Of a stretch of DNA of 64,000 nt, positions 51,626 through 60,509 are shown in pieces. The notes beneath the pieces are model-generated. The model saw only the letters and a list, made by a program, of their open reading frames with translations, was not told where the DNA came from and did not search any database. This DNA comes from DASRJG01 sp964647625 (GTDB lineage Bacteria > Acidobacteriota > Polarisedimenticolia > Polarisedimenticolales > DASRJG01), in assembly GCA_964647625.1 (NCBI GenBank), contig CAZYHZ010000021.1, forward strand, positions 1-64,000, read 5' to 3'. Position 1 is the first letter of the stretch; every line of letters starts with the position of its first letter. Both the position numbers and the translations under genes were made by a program.

Positions 51626-54181
51626 CTAGAGGCTTTCCACCGCCACCTTTTCGACCGTGAAGAACTCGAAGACGTCGCCCTCCTTGAGGTCGTTGAAGTT
51701 GGCGATGCCGATGCCGCACTCGAACCCGGCCTTCACCTCGGAGGCGTCGTCCTTGAAGCGGCGCAGCGATCCGACCTTTCCCGTGTAGATGACGACGTTG
51801 TCTCGGATGACGCGCACGTCGGCGGTCCGCCGCACCGTGCCCTCGGTCACCATGCAGCCGGCGATCACGCCGACCTTCGGGACGCGGAAGAGCTGCCGGG
51901 CCTCGGCCTGCCCCAAGACCGTCTCCTTCGTCGTGGGCTCGAGCAGTCCGATCATGGCCTGCCGCAGGTCGTTCACGACGTCGTAGATGACGTTGTACAG
52001 GCGGATCTCGACCTCTTCGCGCCGCGCGAGCTCGGCCGTCGCGCGGTCCGGACGGACGTTGAACCCGACGATGATCGCGCCCGACGCCAGGGCGAGAAGG
52101 ACGTCCGCCTGCGTGATCGCGCCGGTCGATGCGCGCAGGATGCCGACGCGGATCTTGTCCGACGGAATCTCCCCGACCGCCTTCTGGAGCGCCTCGAGCG
52201 ACCCCTGCACGTCGGACTTGATCAGGACCGAAAGCTCCTTGATCTCGCCCTCGGCGATCTCCTTCGAGAGGCTCTCGAGCGTCCGGCGGGACGACTTGGC
52301 GAGGGCCGCGACACGCTGCTTCTCGCGGCGGAACCCCGCGATCTGCCGGGCCTTCCACTCGTCGGTGACGCCCTGGAAGAGATCGCCGGCCGTCGGCTCG
52401 GAATCGAATCCCATGACCTCGACCGGCGTCGAGGGCCCCGCTTCGGAGATCCGCCGCCCGTGCTCGTTCGACATCGCCCGGACCTTGCCGAACGCCGCTC
52501 CCGCAATGAACGGATCGCCGTTCCGGAGCGTCCCGCTCTGCACGAGAACCGTCGCGACGATGCCGCGCGCGCGATCGAGCTTGGCCTCGAGCACGACGCC
52601 GCCGGCGGGCTGGTCGGCCTGGGACTTGAGGTCCGCGATGTCGGCGACGAGAAGGATCATCTCGAGGAGCTCTTCGATGCCCGTCCGTTTCTTCGCGGAG
52701 ATCTCGCAGGCGACGACCTTCCCTCCGTACTCCTCGATGAGGAGATCGTGGTCGGCGAGCTGCTGTTTCACCCGATCCGGCCGGGCGTCCGCCTTGTCGA
52801 CCTTGTTGATCGCGACGACGATCGGCACGCCGGCCGCCTTGGCGTGGTCGATCGCCTCGATGGTTTGCGGCCTCACGCCGTCGTCGGCCGCGACGACCAG
52901 GACGACGATGTCGGTGACCCGGACGCCGCGCGCTCGCATGAGCGTGAACGCCTCGTGGCCGGGCGTGTCGAGGAACGTGATCTTGCGGCCCCGCTCTTCG
53001 ACCTGATAGGCACCGATGTGCTGCGTGATGCCGCCGTGCTCGCTGCTGACCACGTTCGTCGCCCGGATCGCATCGAGCAGCGAGGTCTTCCCATGGTCGA
53101 CGTGGCCCATCACGGTGACAATGGGGGCACGCGGCGTCGCTATTCCGGTCGACGTCGACGTCTCGGCGACCGGGGCGACATCCTGCCGTTGCTCGTCCTC
53201 GAACGAGATGATCGTCGCCTCGGAGCCGAACTCACGGGCGAATTCGATCGCCATCTGCGGATCGAGCGGCTGGTTGATGTTCGCGAAGATCCCCTTGGTG
53301 AGGAGCTTGGCGATCACGTCCTTGGACTTGCGGTTGAGCTTTTCGGCGAGCTCCTTGACCGTGACGGATTCCGAGAGCTGGATCGTCGCGGGCACCGGCG
53401 GAAGGTCCGGCTTCGGCTTCGCCGGCGGAGGGGGAAGATCCAAGCCCTTCGCGCGGCTCCTGCGGGACTCGCGATCGGCGGCCGGTGTCGCGCGACCGGG
53501 GGTTGCGGGCCGGGTGCCGGGGGCTGGAGGGCGTCCCGGAGCGGCCGGTCCCGGAGGGGCCGTTCGCGGGGGGACGGGTCCGAGCCGTGCAGGCTCGCCC
53601 GGTCGAGCCATCGTCGTGGGCCGGGATGACGGGGCGGTTCTCTGGCCGTAGCCGGGAGGCGCTGTCCGGGGAGGAACCATTTTCGGGACGAGGCGTTTGG
53701 CGGCGAACACGCGCGGCCGCGAGGGATCGGGAGCGGGCGGCGGCGTCGGAACGGGAGCGCCGGCGGCGGGTGGCGCGGCCGCCGGGGTCTTCGGAGTCTC
53801 GGGGACGACCGAGGCCACCGCCACGGGCTCGGCAGCCGTCTCCATTGTGCTCGTCTCCACGGCCGGCGCGTCGACGGGCGCCGGAGCGGCCGCCTCCGGC
53901 GATTCGACGATCGCCACATCGTGGGCCGGAGCGACTTCCGGCTCCGCCGGCGGCGCGGTGGCGACCACCGCTTCGTCGTCGGATCGCTGTTCGTCTCGCA
54001 GCCGCTTCGTCTCGGCGGCGAGCGCGACCGTCAGCCGCTCGCGGACCAGACTCGCCGTCACCTCGTCGATCGAGCTGAGGTCCGAGTGGACCTCCTTCCC
54101 GAGGCGGTCGAGCAACTCGACGATCAGAGCGCTCTGAACCTTGAGTTCCTTGGCGAGCTGATAAACCCGTACACCCGGCAT
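51626..54181 (-). CDS. infB: translation initiation factor IF-2
   Basis: 851 residues. The N-terminal IF2N domain is VRVYQLAKELKVQSALIVEL. A long Pro/Ala/Arg-rich linker spans about 85-330, and a second IF2N-like segment VTVKELAEKLNRKSKDVIAK follows. The G domain has G1 GHVDHGKTSLLDAIR, G3 DTPGHEAF and G4 NKVD, followed by the C-terminal fMet-tRNA-binding domains. ATG at 54181 starts the canonical MPGVRVYQLAKEL; the frame is open further upstream without support. It sits 25 bp after nusA. Confidence 0.96.
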   Translation of the reverse strand: MPGVRVYQLAKELKVQSALIVELLDRLGKEVHSDLSSIDEVTASLVRERLTVALAAETKRLRDEQRSDDEAVVATAPPAEPEVAPAHDVAIVESPEAAAPAPVDAPAVETSTMETAAEPVAVASVVPETPKTPAAAPPAAGAPVPTPPPAPDPSRPRVFAAKRLVPKMVPPRTAPPGYGQRTAPSSRPTTMARPGEPARLGPVPPRTAPPGPAAPGRPPAPGTRPATPGRATPAADRESRRSRAKGLDLPPPPAKPKPDLPPVPATIQLSESVTVKELAEKLNRKSKDVIAKLLTKGIFANINQPLDPQMAIEFAREFGSEATIISFEDEQRQDVAPVAETSTSTGIATPRAPIVTVMGHVDHGKTSLLDAIRATNVVSSEHGGITQHIGAYQVEERGRKITFLDTPGHEAFTLMRARGVRVTDIVVLVVAADDGVRPQTIEAIDHAKAAGVPIVVAINKVDKADARPDRVKQQLADHDLLIEEYGGKVVACEISAKKRTGIEELLEMILLVADIADLKSQADQPAGGVVLEAKLDRARGIVATVLVQSGTLRNGDPFIAGAAFGKVRAMSNEHGRRISEAGPSTPVEVMGFDSEPTAGDLFQGVTDEWKARQIAGFRREKQRVAALAKSSRRTLESLSKEIAEGEIKELSVLIKSDVQGSLEALQKAVGEIPSDKIRVGILRASTGAITQADVLLALASGAIIVGFNVRPDRATAELARREEVEIRLYNVIYDVVNDLRQAMIGLLEPTTKETVLGQAEARQLFRVPKVGVIAGCMVTEGTVRRTADVRVIRDNVVIYTGKVGSLRRFKDDASEVKAGFECGIGIANFNDLKEGDVFEFFTVEKVAVESL

Positions 54182-54206
54182 GCGTGCTCCCGCGGCCTTC
54201 GCCGTG

Positions 54207-55586
54207 TCACTTCTCGTTCGAGGAGTCTTCGGCGTTCTGGGCGGCCTCCGCCTCGGCGGGGGCGGCGCCATCGTCCGCTTCGACGGCCTGCTCTTCCGGC
54301 TCTTCCTCTTGGTCGCGCGCCTCGAGCGCCTGCTCGGCGGCGTCGTGGATCTCGATCGCCTCGTCCTCGCTGATGCCCTCGATCGAGGTCAGGTCCTCGA
54401 GCGAGGCGAGGCAGATTTCCTCGATGCCGCGGAAGCCGGCGTCGAGCAGGCGCGCCACGGTCGACTGCGCGATGCCCGGGAGGCTCGACAACTCGCGGCT
54501 GGCCTGCGCCATCCGCTCCATCTCGAGCTCGATCTCGGCCTTTTTCTCGGCCTCGCTCTTGATGTCGAGCTTCCAGCCGACGAGCTTCGAGGCGAGGCGG
54601 ACATTCTGTCCCCGCTTGCCGATGGACAGCGAGAGCTGGTCTTCGGAGACGATGACTTCCATCTCGCGCGCCTCGTAGTCGCGGATGGACACGCGATTGA
54701 TCGAGGCGGGATTCAGCGCATGCCGGACGTAGAGCGCCGGGTCCTCGTCGTACTTCACGATGTCGATCTTCTCGCCGCGCAGCTCGCGAATGACCGCCTG
54801 GACCCGGGAGCCCTTCATGCCGACGCACGCGCCGACGGGGTCGACGTCGCGGTCCTTGGAGCGCACCGCGATCTTCGTGCGCTCGCCCGCGTCGCGCGCG
54901 ACGCTGACGATCAGGACGGTCCCGTCGTAGATCTCGGGGACTTCCATCTCGAACAGCTTCTTGACGAGCAGCTCGCTCGCCCGGGACAGCGTCAGCTGCG
55001 GGCCCTTGCCCAGCCGCTCGACGTTGACCAGGACCGCGCGAATGCGGTCTCCCGGGTTGTAGTGCTCGGCCCGCGATTGCTCGCGCCGCGGGATGATGCC
55101 TTCCGTGCGGCCGAGGTCGAGGATCATGTCGCCCCGGTCGAAGCGCTTGACCTGGCCGGTGAGCATCTCGCCGATCCGGTCGCCGTATTCGCGCCAGACG
55201 ATCTCCCGCTCGGCTTCCTTGACTTTCTGGTAGATGACCTGCTTGGCCGCCTGCGCGGCGATGCGGGTCAGGGGAACGTCGATGCCGTCCTTGACCGTTT
55301 CGATGATCGTGCCGACCTCGGCGTCGGGCCGGATCTGGCGCGCTTCCTCGACCGTGATCTCGACGTGCGGATCCATCAGCTCGTCTTCGGTCACGACGGT
55401 CTGCTTGGAAAACACGATGAAGCGTCCGGACTCGCGATCGAACCGGGCGCCGAAGTCTTCCTTGCTGTGAAGGTACTTGCGCGAGGCGGCCGCGTAGGCC
55501 TCCTCCACCGCCTGGATGATGACATCCGGGTCGATGCCCTTTTCCCGTCCGATCATCTCGATCGTCTGATAAAGCTCGTGGCTCAT
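54207..55586 (-). CDS. nusA: transcription termination/antitermination factor NusA
   Basis: 459 residues. N-terminal RNAP-binding domain (SHELYQTIEMIGREKGIDPD), S1 domain (ILDLGRTEGIIPRREQS), two KH domains (SVARDAGERTKIAVRSKDRD, VDPVGACVGMKGSRVQAVIR), and a C-terminal helix-hairpin-helix region (LPGIAQSTVARLLDAGFRGI) ending in an acidic Glu/Ala tail. ATG 55586 has GGGAG upstream (GGCGGGAGTC). A 133-bp gap after rimP holds a TGCTATAGT extended -10, so nusA may have its own promoter. Confidence 0.96.
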   Translation of the reverse strand: MSHELYQTIEMIGREKGIDPDVIIQAVEEAYAAASRKYLHSKEDFGARFDRESGRFIVFSKQTVVTEDELMDPHVEITVEEARQIRPDAEVGTIIETVKDGIDVPLTRIAAQAAKQVIYQKVKEAEREIVWREYGDRIGEMLTGQVKRFDRGDMILDLGRTEGIIPRREQSRAEHYNPGDRIRAVLVNVERLGKGPQLTLSRASELLVKKLFEMEVPEIYDGTVLIVSVARDAGERTKIAVRSKDRDVDPVGACVGMKGSRVQAVIRELRGEKIDIVKYDEDPALYVRHALNPASINRVSIRDYEAREMEVIVSEDQLSLSIGKRGQNVRLASKLVGWKLDIKSEAEKKAEIELEMERMAQASRELSSLPGIAQSTVARLLDAGFRGIEEICLASLEDLTSIEGISEDEAIEIHDAAEQALEARDQEEEPEEQAVEADDGAAPAEAEAAQNAEDSSNEK

Positions 55587-55702
55587 GGGTCGATGACTCC
55601 CGCCGAGAAGACGTTCAAATCCCCAGGCCATCCGCTTCCGGACGCACCCCTCCGACAACCGGTGCACCCAGAAACTCGCGAATGCTCCGTTGGGACCAAA
55701 TG

Positions 55703-55711
55703 ACTATAGCA
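55703..55711 (-). promoter_or_regulatory. extended -10 TGCTATAGT upstream of nusA
   Basis: Minus-strand TG-C-TATAGT, with hexamer 55708-55703 matching 5/6 to TATAAT and the TGn extension. It lies just after the rimP stop and about 117 nt before the nusA ATG, so it may drive nusA-infB and downstream genes independently of rimP. Confidence 0.55.
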
Positions 55712-55719
55712 CGCGCGTT

Positions 55720-56220
55720 TCATGGCCTTTCCCGTTTGCCGCGACCGACCGCAACGTCCTGTTTCATCAGTACGATGCGCTCCATCGGAACCTCGAGGAC
55801 GGTACCCTCGGACTCGATGGAAACCGCCCCACTCGACGACCGGCCCCGGAGCGTGCCCCGAAGCTCGCGGACCTTGTCGAGGTCGTCCCGGAATTCGAGC
55901 CGGACGGACCTCCCCGTGTTTCGCCGGACGTCGTCGTCGCTGCGGATCGGCCGGTCGATCCCGGGGGACGACACTTGAAGCTCGTAAGGGGAGCCGAAGA
56001 ACGGAAGATCGTCGATTTCCGCGCTGAGCGCCCGGCTGACGTTCTCACAATCCGCCAGGCCCGCCCCGGGGACACCGGGGCGATCGATGTCGATGCGCAA
56101 GAGCGAGTGGCGGCCTTGGCTGTGAAACACGAACTCCACGATCTCCACACCGAACCGGCCCGCGACGTCTCGCGCCATGGATTCGATCTGTGCCAGAAGC
56201 TCTTTTCGATCGTCGCTCAT
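55720..56220 (-). CDS. rimP: ribosome maturation factor RimP
   Basis: 166 residues: ELLAQIESMARDVAGRFGVE, RHSLLRIDIDRPGVPGAGLA, DCENVSRALSAEIDDLPFFG and YELQVSSPGIDRPIRSDDDV match the two-domain RimP family, which acts in 30S maturation. ATG 56220 is right after the intrinsic terminator-like hairpin at 56235-56261; no good Shine-Dalgarno is present. It is the first gene of the rimP-nusA-infB-ylxP-rbfA-truB operon. Confidence 0.93.
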   Translation of the reverse strand: MSDDRKELLAQIESMARDVAGRFGVEIVEFVFHSQGRHSLLRIDIDRPGVPGAGLADCENVSRALSAEIDDLPFFGSPYELQVSSPGIDRPIRSDDDVRRNTGRSVRLEFRDDLDKVRELRGTLRGRSSSGAVSIESEGTVLEVPMERIVLMKQDVAVGRGKRERP

Positions 56221-56234
56221 GTGGGGCCATGAAC

Positions 56235-56261
56235 AAAAAAGGTGGGCTTGCGCCCACCTTT
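56235..56261 (-). terminator. intrinsic terminator hairpin directly before rimP
   Basis: On the minus strand a 7-bp GC stem GGTGGGC/GCCCACC (extended to 10 bp by AAA/TTT) with a 4-nt loop is followed by TTTTTT (56240-56235). It can end the transcript of the gene at 56328-59192. It also lies inside the predicted rimP leader, only 15 nt before the rimP ATG, so it may act as an attenuator. Confidence 0.8.
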
Positions 56262-56278
56262 CGGCGAAACACGAGCGC

Positions 56279-56308
56279 ATTGTAGCGCCGGTCGAACGAA
56301 GCCGTCCA
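56279..56308 (-). promoter_or_regulatory. candidate promoter TGGACG-N18-TACAAT for the rimP operon
   Basis: Minus-strand -35-like TGGACG (56308-56303, 4/6), 18-bp spacer, -10 TACAAT (56284-56279, 5/6). Predicted start near 56272, giving a leader of about 50 nt that contains the intrinsic terminator. Confidence 0.5.
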
Positions 56309-56327
56309 CGGAGCGGGAGACTGCAGG

Positions 56328-59192
56328 TCAGCGAGCGTCGAGGCGGTCCGCGAGCTGCCTGAGCGGCGGGCTGTCGGGGAATTTCTTCAGGCCTTCGTCG
56401 AGCACGCGCCGGGCATCCGCCGTCCGCCCGGCACGAGCGAGGGCCAGCGCTTCTCCGAGACACGCGGCCGGCCCGGCGCCTCGGGACTCGCGGGCTTTCG
56501 AGAATGCGGCGACCGCTCGGTCGGTCTCGCCGAGACGGTCCCACGCGGCGCCCACCGCCATCCAGTCGTCGGAGGTGTGCGGAGGGAAGCGATCCACCCA
56601 GGCGAGCGTCTCCTTGGCGGGTTCTCGCTGGCCGCCGGCGGCCTGAGCCGTGGCGAGGTGGCCGAGGTAAGTCGCGTTCTCCGGCTCCACCTCGGCGGCT
56701 CGGCGGAACCGATCGACCGCGACCGGGAATTCGCCGCGCGCGAGAGCCATCTGTCCGGCGAGGTCCCAGTACGCATCGAGCTGGCGGTGGGACTCGGCGG
56801 TTCGCACCAGAAACGGCTCCAGCGCGAACGGACGACCGGCTGCGGCATCGATCGATTGAAGCCGCAGCGCCACGCGGACGAGCAGCGGGTCGCCCTCGAG
56901 CGCGGCCTGGTAGGAACGAGCGGCCCCGGCCAGATCGCCCGCGGCTTCCGCGAGGCGCCCGTCCACCGCGGACTTCACCGGAGCGGTCATTTTCGAGGAC
57001 CACTTCGCGGCCGCCGCGGAGCCTGCTGACGGGCCCGCCGAGATGAGGCGCAGCTCGACGATCCACAGCAGGCTCGACGGCTCCATCTCCTTGGGAAGCT
57101 TGTCCCAACCCTCCTCGAGCGCCGCGGCGGCTTCGTCGATGCGCCCGTCGTCCGCGCGGACCTCGCTGAGCATCGCGTAAGTCTTCGCGCGCGGCTGGCG
57201 CTCGTTCGCGCGCAGCAGCTCGGCTTCGGCGTCGCGCAGCCGGCCCTGGCGCAGGTACGAGACGGCGAGATTGCGGTGGTAGAAGAACTGAGTGTCCGCG
57301 ACCTCCGGCTCGCCGGCGGGGCCCGAAGGGCTCGTCGATTCCCGCGATGCCGGCGCCGGCTCGTCGGAGCCTCCGACGTATCCCAGGGCTTTCAAGTTGG
57401 CCATCATCTCGCGCATCACTTCGGGGTCTGCGGCCACCGCTTGCTCCCGCGCCAAACGGGAGCCGACGAGCTCGTACGAGCGCGTGCTCGCCGGGGCGCG
57501 CCGCGCGACGACCTTGGATTCGAAGGCGTTCGTGAGGAGCCGCCCCGGCATATCCTCTGCCAAAGGAAGGCCGTTCAAGTACAAGAGCGTGGGCGCGATG
57601 TCGAAGATGCTGGACGGCGGCATGTGCCCCTTGGCGATCCCCGGGCCGCCGAGCGCCACGATGCCCCAATCGCGATGCCACTCCTCCGGCTGCCCCTTGA
57701 TCGAGGGTGCGAATCCAGGCCTGTCGGCGCCGGTCCGGAATCCGTGATCGGAAACCACCATGGCGATGGCGTCCGGGCCGGCGGCCGCGAGGAGCTCTCC
57801 CAGCCGCTCGTCCTGCCAGGCGTAGAAGTTCGGTACCGCATCGTGAAATCGCTCGAAGTCCGATGCGGAGACGAACGAGAGCTTCGGCGGCAGGTAGTGC
57901 TGGAATCCGTGACCCATCATGTCGATCGCCTCGAAGTACACGGCGACGAACGGGCTTCCCGATCGAAGGCGGTCGAGCGCGATGTTCTGATAGGTGCGCG
58001 CCTGCGCGAGCACGCGCATGACGAACTCGATGGGGTCGTCCACCCGGGACTTCTCGTCCTTCTTCGCTGGGCTCGCGATGTTCGCCTGCGCCGTCCGGTA
58101 CTCGGCGTCGGTCGCCGGGATGATGCGGCGCACGTCTTCGAGCGGGACCTGCGCCGCTCCGATCAGGAGCTCCGGCTTGCCTTGAAGCGCCCCCTTCGGG
58201 CTCGCGACGCCGGGCATCGCGGCGGCCCCGGTGGCCCCGGCTCGTCCGACCGCCGCGGCCAAAGAGTCGGTGACGATCGTTCCCCGGATGTCCTCCGCCG
58301 GAAACGATGCCCACCAGCCGATCCAGGTCGAGTCCCTGGAGAAATCCGTGAAGATGTTCCAGAGCGCCTTGACCTTCCTGAAATCGCTCGTGATGGGATG
58401 GCGCTGGCTCGTCGCTTTGTCCTTCACCAGAAAATCCGCGATGCCGTGCTCCGTCGGAGCCTTCCCGGTCGCGATCGTCGTCCAAAGCAGCGGAGAGAAC
58501 ATGGGATCGTTCGAGCGAAGGTCTCCCCACGCTCCAGCGCGCGTGAGCCGCGCCAGGTTCGGCATGCGGCCGGCCGCCATCAGCGGAAGCGCGGTCTGCC
58601 AGTCGGCACCATCCCAGCCGACGAGGAGGATCCGCGCGAGCGGCGGTTTCGCGAGGCCTTGGGCCTCCTGCGTCCGGCGGCGTCTGATGACCTCGTCCCC
58701 GAGCGTGCTGCGAAGCGACAACGACTCGATCGAAAGCCCCGCCGCTCCGAGGGCGGCCGTCAGCGGGACCTCGGTCCTTGCCGGCTCGGACAGCAGCGTC
58801 TCGACGTCGAGCCGCCGCGCGACGTCCGAGAGCACGGTTCGGGCGAGGGACCTCACCGCGGACGGAAATCCCAGGCGGCGGACGTCCGAGGCGAGCTGAG
58901 GTGCCAGCGCTCTTTCGACGGCGTACCGAGCATCGAGCCGAAACGTCAGGCGGCTCCCTTCGCTCGTCTCGAGCGCCACGTCATCGAGGTCGATCTGGCC
59001 GCGCTCCGGGATCGTCGGAATGCGTGCGCCCGGCGCATGCAGCGCCCATCCGGCCTTGACCAAGCGTCCGGTGCCGATCCCGACGTGATCCTTGGGGATG
59101 CGCTCCACGTTCAGCCCGGCGATCGCCGCAACGAGCGCCGTGGCGGCCGCGATCAGCACGAGCCGACGGACGCCGCGGGAAAAACCCATCAT
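56328..59192 (-). CDS. SPFH-like, type I phosphodiesterase/alkaline-phosphatase-fold and TPR fusion protein
   Basis: 954 residues. There is an N-terminal membrane segment (LVLIAAATALVAAIAGLNVE). An SPFH/band-7-like domain lies at about 30-170 (VGIGTGRLVKAGWALHAPGA, RLTFRLDARYAVERALAPQL, RSLARTVLSDVARRLDVETL). A phosphodiesterase domain follows at about 185-600, with metal ligand Asp194 in LVGWDGADW, nucleophile region MFSPLLWTTIATGK, YFEAIDMMGHGFQHY and VVSDHGFR. TPRs fill about 640-954. Such a fusion is unusual. It probably acts in the periplasm on a phosphoester, perhaps a lipid-linked one; this is inference. ATG 59192 or the adjacent ATG 59189 is the start. Confidence 0.8.
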   Translation of the reverse strand: MMGFSRGVRRLVLIAAATALVAAIAGLNVERIPKDHVGIGTGRLVKAGWALHAPGARIPTIPERGQIDLDDVALETSEGSRLTFRLDARYAVERALAPQLASDVRRLGFPSAVRSLARTVLSDVARRLDVETLLSEPARTEVPLTAALGAAGLSIESLSLRSTLGDEVIRRRRTQEAQGLAKPPLARILLVGWDGADWQTALPLMAAGRMPNLARLTRAGAWGDLRSNDPMFSPLLWTTIATGKAPTEHGIADFLVKDKATSQRHPITSDFRKVKALWNIFTDFSRDSTWIGWWASFPAEDIRGTIVTDSLAAAVGRAGATGAAAMPGVASPKGALQGKPELLIGAAQVPLEDVRRIIPATDAEYRTAQANIASPAKKDEKSRVDDPIEFVMRVLAQARTYQNIALDRLRSGSPFVAVYFEAIDMMGHGFQHYLPPKLSFVSASDFERFHDAVPNFYAWQDERLGELLAAAGPDAIAMVVSDHGFRTGADRPGFAPSIKGQPEEWHRDWGIVALGGPGIAKGHMPPSSIFDIAPTLLYLNGLPLAEDMPGRLLTNAFESKVVARRAPASTRSYELVGSRLAREQAVAADPEVMREMMANLKALGYVGGSDEPAPASRESTSPSGPAGEPEVADTQFFYHRNLAVSYLRQGRLRDAEAELLRANERQPRAKTYAMLSEVRADDGRIDEAAAALEEGWDKLPKEMEPSSLLWIVELRLISAGPSAGSAAAAKWSSKMTAPVKSAVDGRLAEAAGDLAGAARSYQAALEGDPLLVRVALRLQSIDAAAGRPFALEPFLVRTAESHRQLDAYWDLAGQMALARGEFPVAVDRFRRAAEVEPENATYLGHLATAQAAGGQREPAKETLAWVDRFPPHTSDDWMAVGAAWDRLGETDRAVAAFSKARESRGAGPAACLGEALALARAGRTADARRVLDEGLKKFPDSPPLRQLADRLDAR

Positions 59193-59195
59193 GCG

Positions 59196-59201
59196 ATTCT
59201 A
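59196..59201 (-). promoter_or_regulatory. -10-like box TAGAAT for the SPFH-phosphodiesterase gene
   Basis: Minus-strand TAGAAT lies 6 nt before ATG 59189. It is the mirror image of the plus-strand TAGAAT at 59214-59219. A leaderless transcript from ATG 59189 is implied. Confidence 0.4.
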
Positions 59202-59213
59202 TCGCGCGGGGTC

Positions 59214-59219
59214 TAGAAT
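59214..59219 (+). promoter_or_regulatory. -10-like box TAGAAT for the secreted TPR gene
   Basis: TAGAAT lies 30 nt before the GTG at 59250, with GGAGGAG (59238-59244) between them. No clear -35. Confidence 0.45.
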
Positions 59220-59249
59220 CCAGTCCCTTCACCCGACGGAGGAGAAAAC

Positions 59250-60509
59250 GTGACACACCGATGGATGGCGCGGATTCCGGCCCTCGTCTTCGTCGTCTCG
59301 CTCGCGGCGACCGTAGCGTCGGCGCAGCAGGCGAAGATGTACGGCAGCGTCAGCGACGACACCGGAGCGGGTGTTGCCAACGCGAAGGTGATTCTGGAGC
59401 CGGTGAGCGCGGGGGCGCGCGCCGAGGTCGTGACGAAGGGAAAGAAGGGCTCTTACCTCATCGGCATCGTTCGTCCGGGACGCTACGCGCTGAAGATCGA
59501 CGCCCCCGGGCTCGCGCTCGTGAGCATCAAGGGGCAGGCGATGGGCCAGAACGAATCACAGACCGCCAAGGTCGTGAAATGGAAGCTGGACGGCCGCGTC
59601 GCTCCGAACAAAGCGACCGAGGTCGAGGTCGAAGACGGTGAGGAGATCACCTGCGACTTCGTGGTCGGCAAAGCCACGGAGATCACGACCGCGTCGGGCG
59701 AGAAGACCGTCGCGTCCGGCGATCAGGCGTACGCGCTCCTGGCGCAGCAGGTGCAAAAAGGCGACTGCGCGGGTGCGCTGCCCCAGATCGACAAGTTCAC
59801 GGCCGACAATCCGACGCACGGCCGCGCCTACTACCTCAAGGGGTATTGCAACGCCGTGCTCGAGCACGACGACGAGGCGATCGCGGCCCTGACGAAATCG
59901 ATCGAGCTGGATCCCACGTTCGCCGGATCGAACACGCTTCTCGGCAAGATCTATTCGCGCGACAAGAAGCTGCCGGACGCGGAGGCCGCCTTCCGGAAAG
60001 AGCTCGAGGGCACCTCCGTCCCCGCCGAGATCCAGGTCGACGCGCTCTTGAGCCTCGGGGCGGTCCAGCGCGATCAGGGCAAGGACGCCGACGCCATCGC
60101 CACGTTCGAGAAGGCGATGGCCGCCGCGCCTTCGCGGCCGGAGTCCTACCTGGAGCTGTCGGCGCTCTACTCGAAGACCGGCCAGACGGAGAAAGCCGCC
60201 GCGGTCCTCGAGAAGTCGAAGGAGGTCGGTGCGGACGACCCCGTCGCGATGCTCAACCTGGGAATCTCGTACTTCAACAAGAAGGACTACGCTCACGCCG
60301 AGGGGATGTTCCGCAAGGTGACGGAGAGCAAGGCGTCGAACTCGGATCTCGGGATGGCCTACGCGCTCCTCGGGAAGCTCCAGCTTCGAGACGGCAAGAA
60401 CGCGGACGCGATCGCGTCGTTCGAAAAATCGATCGAGCTCGATCCGAACGGACGTCTCGCGGCCGAAACGCGCGACACGCTCAAGGCGATCCAGCCGAAG
60501 AAGAAGTAG
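59250..60509 (+). CDS. secreted TPR protein with N-terminal carboxypeptidase-regulatory-like domain
   Basis: 419 residues. A signal peptide (IPALVFVVSLAATVASAQQ) is followed by a beta-sandwich region at about 25-110 (YGSVSDDTGAGVANAKVILE, GRYALKIDAPGLALVSI) of the CarboxypepD_reg-like type. Six or more TPRs lie at about 160-415 (YYLKGYCNAVLEHDDEAIAA, SYLELSALYSKTGQTEKAAA). Probably periplasmic or outer-membrane associated. GTG is supported by GGAGGAG with 5-nt spacing. Its last 29 bp overlap the convergent VWA gene. Confidence 0.82.
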   Translation: MTHRWMARIPALVFVVSLAATVASAQQAKMYGSVSDDTGAGVANAKVILEPVSAGARAEVVTKGKKGSYLIGIVRPGRYALKIDAPGLALVSIKGQAMGQNESQTAKVVKWKLDGRVAPNKATEVEVEDGEEITCDFVVGKATEITTASGEKTVASGDQAYALLAQQVQKGDCAGALPQIDKFTADNPTHGRAYYLKGYCNAVLEHDDEAIAALTKSIELDPTFAGSNTLLGKIYSRDKKLPDAEAAFRKELEGTSVPAEIQVDALLSLGAVQRDQGKDADAIATFEKAMAAAPSRPESYLELSALYSKTGQTEKAAAVLEKSKEVGADDPVAMLNLGISYFNKKDYAHAEGMFRKVTESKASNSDLGMAYALLGKLQLRDGKNADAIASFEKSIELDPNGRLAAETRDTLKAIQPKKK

